DNA of 64,000 nucleotides from Auanema rhodensis (lineage: Eukaryota; Nematoda; Chromadorea; Rhabditida; Rhabditidae): NCBI GenBank assembly GCA_964057225.1, contig OZ059900.1:22149638-22213637 (forward strand). The letters run 5' to 3'. The position numbers were made by a program, and so were the translations under genes. The notes below the pieces were generated by a model, which worked only from the letters and a program-made list of their open reading frames with translations, was not told the DNA's origin and made no database searches. Shown here piece after piece: positions 38,988 to 50,800 of the stretch (position 1 is its first letter; every line of letters begins with the position of its first letter).

Positions 38988-41900
38988 CCTTGTTTACAGC
39001 GAAATTTCCAAAAACTGGTTTTCCAGCATAATAAAATATTTCTCATGGGAAATACTGTGTTTTTGTATTTTTATAGTGTTCAGCATGTAAAATGCTTCAT
39101 TTTAGTATGTAACACGCTGAAATTCGTTGCATTTGACGACTCATATGAACAAAAATCGATTTAATCAATATTAGCCATAAGGGGCGTGCCCTCAGAATAT
39201 GCTAATTTCCTTAATTTTCTAACCCCGGTTTTTTTGTCGTGAAAGTGGAATTAGACGTTGTAGGAACAATTTTGAGCTAGGTTTCATTGACATTGCATGA
39301 GTTTGAACACATGAAATCGTAAGTCAAAACCTTGTTTACAGCGAAATTTCCAAAAACTGGTTTTCCAGCATAATAAAATATTTCTCATGGGAAATACTGT
39401 GTTTTTGTATTTTTCTAGTGTTCAGCATGTAAAATGCTTCATTTTAGTATGTAACACGCTGAAATTCGTTGCATTTGACTACTCATATGAACAAAAATCG
39501 ATTTAATCAATATTAGCCATAAGGGGCGTGCCCTCAGAATATGCTAATTTCCTTAATTTTCTAACCCCTGTTTTTTTGTCGTGAAAGTGGAACTAGACGT
39601 TGTACAAACAATTTTGAGCTAGGTTTCATTGACATTGCATGAGTTTGAACACATGAAATCGTAAGTCAAAACCTTGTTTACAGCGAAATTTCCAAAAACT
39701 GGTTTTCCAGCATAATAAAATATTTCTCATGAGAAATACTGTGTTTTTGTATTTTTCTAGTGTTCAGCATGTGAAATGCTTCATTTTAGTATGTAACACG
39801 CTGAAATTCGTTGCATTTGACGACTCATATGAACAAAAATCGATTTAATCAATATTAGCCATAAGGGGCGTGCCCTCAGAATATGCTAATTTCCTTAATT
39901 TTCTAACCCCTGTTTTTTTGTCGTGAAAGTGGAACTAGACGTTGTAGGAACAATTTTGAGCTAGGTTTCATTGACATTGCATGAGTTTGAACACATGAAA
40001 TCGTAAGTCAAAACCTTGTTTACAGCGAAATTTCCAAAAACTGGTTTTCCAGCATAATAAAATATTTCTCATGAGAAATACTGTGTTTTTGTATTTTTCT
40101 AGTGTTCAGCATGTAAAATGCTTCATTTTAGTATGTAACACGATGAAATTCGTTGCATTTGACGACTCATATGAACAAAAATCGATTTAATCAATATTAG
40201 CCATAAGGGGCGTGCCCTCAGAATATGCTAATTTCATTAATTTTCTAACCCCTGTTTTTTTGTCGTGAAAGTGGAACTAGACGTTGTACAAACAATTTTG
40301 AGCTAGGTTTCATTGACATTGCATGAGTTTGAACACATGGAATCGTAAGTCAAAACCTTGTTTACAGCGAAATTTCCAAAAACTGGTTTTCCAGCATAAT
40401 AAAATATTTCTCATGGGAAATACTGTGTTTTTGTATTTTTCTAGTGTTCAGCATGTAAAATACTTCATTTTAGTATGTAACACGCTGAAATTCGTTGCAT
40501 TTGACGACTCATATGAACAAAAATCGATTTAATCAATATTAGCCATAAGGGGCGTGCCCTCAGAATATGCTAATTTCCTTAATTTTCTAACCCCTGTTTT
40601 TTTGTCGTGAAAGTGGAACTAGACGTTGTACGAACAATTTTGAGCTAGGTTTCATTGACATTGCATGAGTTTGAACACATGAAATCGTAAGTCAAAACCT
40701 TGTTTACAGCGAAAATTCCAAAAACTGGTTTTCCAGCATAATAAAATATTTCTCATGGGAAATACTGTGTTTTTGTATTTTTCTAGTGTTCAGCATGTAA
40801 AATACTTCATTTTAGTATGTAACACGCTGAAATTCGTTGCATTTGACGACTCATATGAACAAAAATCGATTTAATCAATATTAGCCATAAGGGGCGTGCC
40901 CTCAGAATATGCTAATTTCCTAAATTTTCTAACCCCTGTTTTTTTGTCGTGAAAGTGGAACTAGACGTTGTACAAACAATTTTGAGCTAGGTTTCATTGA
41001 CATTGCATGAGTTTGAACACATGAAATCGTAAGTCAAAACCTTGTTTACAGCGAAATTTCCAAAAACTGGTTTTCCAGCATAATAAAATATTTCTCATGA
41101 GAAATACTGTGTTTTTGTATTTTTCTAGTGTTCAGCATGTAAAATGCTTCATTTTAGTATGTAACACGATGAAATTCGTTGCATTTGACGACTCATATGA
41201 ACAAAAATCGATTTAATCAATATTAGCCATAAGGGGCGTGCCCTCAGAATATGCTAATTTCATTAATTTTCTAACCCCTGTTTTTTTGTCGTGAAAGTGG
41301 AACTAGACGTTGTAGGAACAATTTTGAGCTAGGTTTCATTGACATTGCATGAGTTTGAACACATGAAATCGTAAGTCAAAACCTTGTTTACAGCGAAATT
41401 TCCAAAAACTGGTTTTCCAGCATAATAAAATATTTCTCATGGGAAATACTGTGTTTTTGTATTTTTCTAGTGTTCAGCATGTAAAATGCTTCATTTTAGT
41501 ATGTAACACGCTGAAATTCGTTGCATTTGACAACTCATATGAACAAAAAACCGATTTAATCAATATTAGCCATAAGGGGCGTGCCCTCAGAATATGCTAA
41601 TTTCCTTAATTTTCTAACCCCTGTTTTTTGTCGTGAAAGTGGAACTAGACGTTGTACGAACAATTTTGAGCTAGGTTTCATTGACATTGCATGAGTTCGA
41701 ACACATGAAATCGTAAGTCAAAACCTTGTTTACAGCGAAAATTCCAAAAACTGGTTTTCCAGCATAATAAAATATTTCTCATGGGAAATACTGTGTTTTT
41801 GTATTTTTCTAGTGTTCAGCATGTAAAATACTTCATTTTAGTATGTAACACGCTGAAATTCGTTGCATTTGACGACTCATATGAACAAAAATCGATTTAA

Positions 41901-44117
41901 TCAATATTAGCCATAAGGGGCGTGCCCTCAGAATATGCTAATTTCCTTAATTTTCTAACCCCTGTTTTTTTGTCGTGAAAGTGGAACTAGACGTTGTACG
42001 AACAATTTTGAGCTAGGTTTCATTGACATTGCATGAGTTCGAACACATGAAATCGTAAGTCAAAACCTTGTTTACAGCGAAAATTCCAAAAACTGGTTTT
42101 CCAGCATAATTAAATATTTCTCATGGGAAATACTGTGTTTTTGTATTTTTCTAGTGTTCAGCATGTAAAATACTTCATTTTAGTATGTAACACGCTGAAA
42201 TTCGTTGCATTTGACGACTCATATGAACAAAAATCGATTTAATCAATATTAGCCATAAGGGGCGTGCCCTCAGAATATGCTAATTTCCTAAATTTTCTAA
42301 CCCCTGTTTTTTTGTCGTGAAAGTGGAACTAGACGTTGTACGAACAATTTTGAGCTAGGTTTCATTGACATTGCATGAGTTTGAACACATGAAATCGTAA
42401 GTCAAAACCTTGTTTACAGCGAAATTTCCAAAAACTGGTTTTCCAGCATAATAAAATATTTCTCATGGGAAATACTGTGTTTTTGTATTTTTCTAGTGTT
42501 CAGCATGTAAAATGCTTCATTTTAGTATGTAACACGCTGAAATTCGTTGCATTTGACTACTCATATGAACAAAAATCGATTTAATCAATATTAGCCATAA
42601 GGGGCGTGCCCTCAGAATATGCTAATTTCCTTAATTTTCTAACCCCTGTTTTTTTGTCGTGAAAGTGGAACTAGACGTTGTACAAACAATTTTGAGCTAG
42701 GTTTCATTGACATTGCATGAGTTTGAACACATGGAATCGTAAGTCAAAACCTTGTTTACAGCGAAATTTCCAAAAACTGGTTTTCCAGCATAATAAAATA
42801 TTTCTCATGGGAAATACTGTGTTTTTGTATTTTTCTAGTGTTCAGCATGTAAAATGCTTCATTTTAGTATGTAACACGCTGAAATTCGTTGCATTTGACG
42901 ACTCATATGAACAAAAATCGATTTAATCAATATTAGCCATAAGGGGCGTGCCCTCAGAATATGCTAATTTCCTTAATTTTCTAACCCCTGTTTTTTTGTC
43001 GTGAAAGTGGAACTAGACGTTGTACGAACAATTTTGAGCTAGGTTTCATTGACATTGCATGAGTTTGAACACATGAAATCGTAAGTCAAAACCTTGTTTA
43101 CAGCGAAAATTCCAAAAACTGGTTTTCCAGCATAATAAAATATTTCTCATGGGAAATACTGTGTTTTTGTATTTTTCTAGTGTTCAGCATGTAAAATGCT
43201 TCATTTTAGTATGTAACACGCTGAAATTCGTTGCATTTGACTACTCATATGAACAAAAATCGATTTAATCAATATTAGCCATAAGGGGCGTGCCCTCAGA
43301 ATATGCTAATTTCCTTAATTTTCTAACCCCTGTTTTTTTGTCGTGAAAGTGGAACTAGACGTTGTACAAACAATTTTGAGCTAGGTTTCATTGACATTGC
43401 ATGAGTTTGAACACATGAAATCGTAAGTCAAAACCTTGTTTACAGCGAAATTTCCAAAAACTGGTTTTCCAGCATAATAAAATATTTCTCATGAGAAATA
43501 CTGTGTTTTTGTATTTTTCTAGTGTTCAGCATGTAAAATGCTTCATTTTAGTATGTAACACGATGAAATTCGTTGCATTTGACGACTCATATGAACAAAA
43601 ATCGATTTAATCAATATTAGCCATAAGGGGCGTGCCCTCAGAATATGCTAATTTCATTAATTTTCTAACCCCTGTTTTTTTGTCGTGAAAGTGGAACTAG
43701 ACGTTGTAGGAACAATTTTGAGCTAGGTTTCATTGACATTGCATGAGTTTGAACACATGAAATCGTAAGTCAAAACCTTGTTTACAGCGAAATTTCCAAA
43801 AACTGGTTTTCCAGCATAATAAAATATTTCTCATGGGAAATACTGTGTTTTTGTATTTTTCTAGTGTTCAGCATGTAAAATGCTTCATTTTAGTATGTAA
43901 CACGCTGAAATTCGTTGCATTTGACTACTCATATGAACAAAAATCGATTTAATCAATATTAGCCATAAGGGGCGTGCCCTCAGAATATGCTAATTTCCTT
44001 AATTTTCTAACCCCTGTTTTTTTGTCGTGAAAGTGGAACTAGACGTTGTACAAACAATTTTGAGCTAGGTTTCATTGACATTGCATGAGTTTGAACACAT
44101 GGAATCGTAAGTCAAAA
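38988..44117 (+). repeat. Segmental duplication copy B, 5,814 bp downstream of copy A
   Basis: Markers found here are AAAAAACCGA at 41545, GAGTTCGAAC at 41698 and 42040, and CATAATTAAA at 42111, each exactly 5,814 bp after its partner. G61A recurs at 39732, 40074, 41100 and 43494. The left end is a junction: units 112-113 look like units 95-96, but unit 114 (C86A, T240G, C264T at 39073-39251) instead matches unit 92, 22 monomers upstream. This indicates an exchange breakpoint there. AAGTGAAATG-type changes such as CATGTGAAATGC near 39771 are private to this copy. Confidence 0.88.
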
Positions 44118-47100
44118 CCTTGTTTACAGCGAAATTTCCAAAAACTGGTTTTCCAGCATAATAAAATATTTCTCATGGGAAATACTGTGTTTTTGTATTT
44201 TTCTAGTGTTCAGCATGTAAAATACTTCATTTTAGTATGTAACACGCTGAAATTCGTTGCATTTGACGACTCATATGAACAAAAATCGATTTAATCAATA
44301 TTAGCCATAAGGGGCGTGCCCTCAGAATATGCTAATTTCCTTAATTTTCTAACCCCTGTTTTTTTGTCGTGAAAGTGGAACTAGACGTTGTACGAACAAT
44401 TTTGAGCTAGGTTTCATTGACATTGCATGAGTTTGAACACATGAAATCGTAAGTCAAAACCTTGTTTACAGCGAAAATTCCAAAAACTGGTTTTCCAGCA
44501 TAATAAAATATTTCTCATGGGAAATACTGTGTTTTTGTATTTTTCTAGTGTTCAGCATGTAAAATGCTTCATTTTAGTATGTAACACGCTGAAATTCGTT
44601 GCATTTGACGACTCATATGAACAAAAATCGATTTAATCAATATTAGCCATAAGGGGCGTGCCCTCAGAATATACTAATTTCCTTAATTTTCTAACCCCTG
44701 TTTTTTTGTCGTGAAAGTGGAACTAGACGTTGTACGAACAATTTTGAGCTAGGTTTCATTGACATTGCATGAGTTTGAACACATGAAATCGTAAGTCAAA
44801 ACCTTGTTTACAGCGAAAATTCCAAAAACTGGTTTTCCAGCATAATAAAATATTTCTCATGGGAAATACTGTGTTTTTGTATTTTTCTAGTGTTCAGCAT
44901 GTGAAATACTTCATTTTAGTATGTAACACGCTGAAATTCGTTGCATTTGACGACTCATATGAACAAAAATCGATTTAATCAATATTAGCCATAAGGGGCG
45001 TGCCCTCAGAATATGCTAATTTCCTAAATTTTCTAACCCCTGTTTTTTTGTCGTGAAAGTGGAACTAGACGTTGTACGAACAATTTTGAGCTAGGTTTCA
45101 TTGACATTGCATGAGTTTGAACACATGAAATCGTAAGTCAAAACCTTGTTTACAGCGAAATTTCCAAAAACTGGTTTTCCAGCATAATAAAATATTTCTC
45201 ATGGGAAATACTGTGTTTTTGTATTTTTCTAGTGTTCAGCATGTAAAATGCTTCATTTTAGTATGTAACACGCTGAAATTCGTTGCATTTGACGACTCAT
45301 ATGAACAAAAATCGATTTAATCAATATTAGCCATAAGGGGCGTGCCCTCAGAATATGCTAATTTCCTTAATTTTCTAACCCCTGTTTTTTTGTCGTGAAA
45401 GTGGAACTAGACGTTGTACGAACAATTTTGAGCTAGGTTTCATTGACATTGCATGAGTTTGAACACATGAAATCGTAAGTCAAAACCTTGTTTACAGCGA
45501 AAATTCCAAAAACTGGTTTTCCAGCATAATAAAATATTTCTCATGGGAAATACTGTGTTTTTGTATTTTTCTAGTGTTCAGCATGTAAAATGCTTCATTT
45601 TAGTATGTAACACGCTGAAATTCGTTGCATTTGACTACTCATATGAACAAAAATCGATTTAATCAATATTAGCCATAAGGGGCGTGCCCTCAGAATATGC
45701 TAATTTCCTTAATTTTCTAACCCCTGTTTTTTTGTCGTGAAAGTGGAACTAGACGTTGTACAAACAATTTTGAGCTAGGTTTCATTGACATTGCATGAGG
45801 TTGAACACATGAAATCGTAAGTCAAAACCTTGTTTACAGCGAAATTTCCAAAAACTGGTTTTCCAGCATAATAAAATATTTCTCATGAGAAATACTGTGT
45901 TTTTGTATTTTTCTAGTGTTCAGCATGTAAAATGCTTCATTTTAGTATGTAACACGATGAAATTCGTTGCATTTGACGACTCATATGAACAAAAATCGAT
46001 TTAATCAATATTAGCCATAAGGGGCGTGCCCTCAGAATATGCTAATTTCATTAATTTTCTAACCCCTGTTTTTTTGTCGTGAAAGTGGAACTAGACGTTG
46101 TAGGAACAATTTTGAGCTAGGTTTCATTGACATTGCATGAGTTTGAACACATGAAATCGTAAGTCAAAACCTTGTTTACAGCGAAATTTCCAAAAACTGG
46201 TTTTCCAGCATAATAAAATATTTCTCATGGGAAATACTGTGTTTTTGTATTTTTCTAGTGTTCAGCATGTAAAATGCTTCATTTTAGTATGTAACACGCT
46301 GAAATTCGTTGCATTTGACTACTCATATGAACAAAAATCGATTTAATCAATATTAGCCATAAGGGGCGTGCCCTCAGAATATGCTAATTTCCTTAATTTT
46401 CTAACCCCTGTTTTTTTGTCGTGAAAGTGGAACTAGACGTTGTACAAACAATTTTGAGCTAGGTTTCATTGACATTGCATGAGTTTGAACACATGGAATC
46501 GTAAGTCAAAACCTTGTTTACAGCGAAATTTCCAAAAACTGGTTTTCCAGCATAATAAAATATTTCTCATGGGAAATACTGTGTTTTTGTATTTTTCTAG
46601 TGTTCAGCATGTAAAATACTTCATTTTAGTATGTAACACGCTGAAATTCGTTGCATTTGACGACTCATATGAACAAAAATCGATTTAATCAATATTAGCC
46701 ATAAGGGGCGTGCCCTCAGAATATGCTAATTTCCTTAATTTTCTAACCCCTGTTTTTTTGTCGTGAAAGTGGAACTAGACGTTGTACGAACAATTTTGAG
46801 CTAGGTTTCATTGACATTGCATGAGTTTGAACACATGAAATCGTAAGTCAAAACCTTGTTTACAGCGAAAATTCCAAAAACTGGTTTTCCAGCATAATAA
46901 AATATTTCTCATGGGAAATACTGTGTTTTTGTATTTTTCTAGTGTTCAGCATGTAAAATGCTTCATTTTAGTATGTAACACGCTGAAATTCGTTGCATTT
47001 GACGACTCATATGAACAAAAATCGATTTAATCAATATTAGCCATAAGGGGCGTGCCCTCAGAATATACTAATTTCCTTAATTTTCTAACCCCTGTTTTTT

Positions 47101-47879
47101 TGTCGTGAAAGTGGAACTAGACGTTGTACGAACAATTTTGAGCTAGGTTTCATTGACATTGCATGAGTTTGAACACATGAAATCGTAAGTCAAAACCTTG
47201 TTTACAGCGAAAATTCCAAAAACTGGTTTTCCAGCATAATAAAATATTTCTCATGGGAAATACTGTGTTTTTGTATTTTTCTAGTGTTCAGCATGTGAAA
47301 TACTTCATTTTAGTATGTAACACGCTGAAATTCGTTGCATTTGACGACTCATATGAACAAAAATCGATTTAATCAATATTAGCCATAAGGGGCGTGCCCT
47401 CAGAATATGCTAATTTCCTAAATTTTCTAACCCCTGTTTTTTTGTCGTGAAAGTGGAACTAGACGTTGTACGAACAATTTTGAGCTAGGTTTCATTGACA
47501 TTGCATGAGTTTGAACACATGAAATCGTAAGTCAAAACCTTGTTTACAGCGAAATTTCCAAAAACTGGTTTTCCAGCATAATAAAATATTTCTCATGGGA
47601 AATACTGTGTTTTTGTATTTTTCTAGTGTTCAGCATGTAAAATGCTTCATTTTAGTATGTAACACGCTGAAATTCGTTGCATTTGACTACTCATATGAAC
47701 AAAAATCGATTTAATCAATATTAGCCATAAGGGGCGTGCCCTCAGAATATGCTAATTTCCTTAATTTTCTAACCCCTGTTTTTTTGTCGTGAAAGTGGAA
47801 CTAGACGTTGTACAAACAATTTTGAGCTAGGTTTCATTGACATTGCATGAGGTTGAACACATGAAATCGTAAGTCAAAA
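41040..47879 (+). repeat. 7-monomer (2,394-bp) higher-order repeat, three units
   Basis: The G61A/C130A/C223A monomer recurs at 41100, 43494 and 45888 at 2,394-bp steps, then at 47940 after 2,052 bp. Units 127-133 and 134-139 share G214A (44674, 47068) and CATGTGAAATAC (44901, 47295), both 2,394 bp apart. The rare GAGGTTGAAC change is 2,052 bp apart (45800, 47852). One monomer was therefore lost from the last unit between these markers. The same 2,394-bp spacing of G61A monomers also occurs at 35286-37680 and 54437-56831. Confidence 0.85.
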
Positions 47880-50800
47880 CCTTGTTTACAGCGAAATTTC
47901 CAAAAACTGGTTTTCCAGCATAATAAAATATTTCTCATGAGAAATACTGTGTTTTTGTATTTTTCTAGTGTTCAGCATGTAAAATGCTTAATTTTAGTAT
48001 GTAACACGATGAAATTCGTTGCATTTGACGACTCATATGAACAAAAATCGATTTAATCAATATTAGCCATAAGGGGCGTGCCCTCAGAATATGCTAATTT
48101 CATTAATTTTCTAACCCCTGTTTTTTTGTCGTGAAAGTGGAACTAGACGTTGTAGGAACAATTTTGAGCTAGGTTTCATTGACATTGCATGAGTTTGAAC
48201 ACATGAAATCGTAAGTCAAAACCTTGTTTACAGCGAAATTTCCAAAAACTGGTTTTCCAGCATAATAAAATATTTCTCATGGGAAATACTGTGTTTTTGT
48301 ATTTTTCTAGTGTTCAGCATGTAAAATGCTTCATTTTAGTATGTAACACGCTGAAATTCGTTGCATTTGACGACTCATATGAACAAAAATCGATTTAATC
48401 AATATTAGCCATAAGGGGCGTGCCCTCAGAATATGCTAATTTCCTTAATTTTCTAACCCCTGTTTTTTTGTCGTGAAAGTGGAACTAGACGTTGTACGAA
48501 CAATTTTGAGCTATGTTTCATTGACATTGCATGAGTTTGAACACATGAAATCGTAAGTCAAAACCTTGTTTACAGCGAAAATTCCAAAAACTGGTTTTCC
48601 AGCATAATAAAATATTTCTCATGGGAAATACTGTGTTTTTGTATTTTTCTAGTGTTCAGCATGTAAAATACTTCATTTTAGTATGTAACACGCTGAAATT
48701 CGTTGCATTTGACGACTCATATGAACAAAAATCGATTTAATCAATATTAGCCATAAGGGGCGTGCCCTCAGAATATGCTAATTTCCTAAATTTTCTAACC
48801 CCTGTTTTTTTGTCGTGAAAGTGGAACTAGACGTTGTACGAACAATTTTGAGCTAGGTTTCATTGACATTGCATGAGTTTGAACACATGAAATCGTAAGT
48901 CAAAACCTTGTTTACAGCGAAAATTCCAAAAACTGGTTTTCCAGCATAATAAAATATTTCTCATGGGAAATACTGTGTTTTTGTATTTTTCTAGTGTTCA
49001 GCATGTAAAATGCTTCATTTTAGTATATAACACGCTGAAATTCGTTGCATTTGACTACTCATATGAACAAAAATCGATTTAATCAATATTAGCCATAAGG
49101 GGCGTGCCCTCAGAATATGCTAATTTCCTTAATTTTCTAACCCCTGTTTTTTTGTCGTGAAAGTGGAACTAGACGTTGTACAAACAATTTTGAGCTAGGT
49201 TTCATTGACATTGCATGAGTTTGAACACATGAAATCGTAAGTCAAAACCTTGTTTACAGCGAAATTTCCAAAAACTGGTTTTCCAGCATAATAAAATATT
49301 TCTCATGAGAAATACTGTGTTTTTGTATTTTTCTAGTGTTCAGCATGTAAAATGCTTCATTTTAGTATGTAACACGATGAAATTCGTTGCATTTGACGAC
49401 TCATATGAACAAAAATCGATTTAATCAATATTAGCCATAAGGGGCGTGCCCTCAGAATATGCTAATTTCATTAATTTTCTAACCCCTGTTTTTTTGTCGT
49501 GAAAGTGGAACTAGACGTTGTAGGAACAATTTTGAGCTAGGTTTCATTGACATTGCATGAGTTTGAACACATGAAATCGTAAGTCAAAACCTTGTTTACA
49601 GCGAAATTTCCAAAAACTGGTTTTCCAGCATAATAAAATATTTCTCATGGGAAATACTGTGTTTTTGTATTTTTCTAGTGTTCAGCATGTAAAATGCTTC
49701 ATTTGAGTATGTAACACGCTGAAATTCGTTGCATTTGACGACTCATATGAACAAAAATCGATTTAATCAATATTAGCCATAAGGGGCGTGCCCTCAGAAT
49801 ATGCTAATTTCCTTAATTTTCTAACCCCTGTTTTTTGTCGTGAAAGTGGAACTAGACGTTGTAGGAACAATTTTGAGCTAGGTTTCATTGACATTGCATG
49901 AGTTTGAACACATGAAATCGTAAGTCAAAACCTTGTTTACAGCGAAATTTCCAAAAACTGGTTTTCCAGCATAATAAAATATTTCTCATGGGAAATACTG
50001 TGTTTTTGTATTTTTCTAGTGTTCAGCATGTGAAATGCTTCATTTTAGTATGTAACACGCTGAAATTCGTTGCATTTGACGACTCATATGAACAAAAATC
50101 GATTTAATCAATATTAGCCATAAGGGGCGTGCCCTCAGAATATGCTAATTTCCTTAATTTTCTAACCCCTGTTTTTTTGTCGTGAAAGTGGAACTAGACG
50201 TTGTAGGAACAATTTTGAGCTAGGTTTCATTGACATTGCATGAGTTTGAACACATGAAATCGTAAGTCAAAACCTTGTTTACAGCGAAATTTCCAAAAAC
50301 TGGTTTTCCAGCATAATAAAATATTTCTCATGGGAAATACTGTGTTTTTGTATTTTTCTAGTGTTCAGCATGTAAAATGCTTCATTTCAGTATGTAACAC
50401 GCTGAAATTCGTTGCATTTGACGACTCATATGAACAATAATCGATTTAATCAATATTAGCCATAAGGGGCGTGCCCTCAGAATATGCTAATTTCCTTAAT
50501 TTTCTAACCCCGGTTTTTTTGTCGTGAAAGTGGAATTAGACGTTGTAGGAACAATTTTGAGCTAGGTTTCATTGACATTGCATGAGTTTGAACACATGAA
50601 ATCGTAAGTCAAAACCTTGTTTACAGCGAAATTTCCAAAAACTGGTTTTCCAGCATAATAAAATATTTCTCATGGGAAATACTGTGTTTTTGTATTTTTC
50701 TAGTGTTCAGCATGTGAAATGCTTCATTTTAGTATGTAACACGCTGAAATTCGTTGCATTTGACGACTCATATGAACAAAAATCGATTTAATCAATATTA

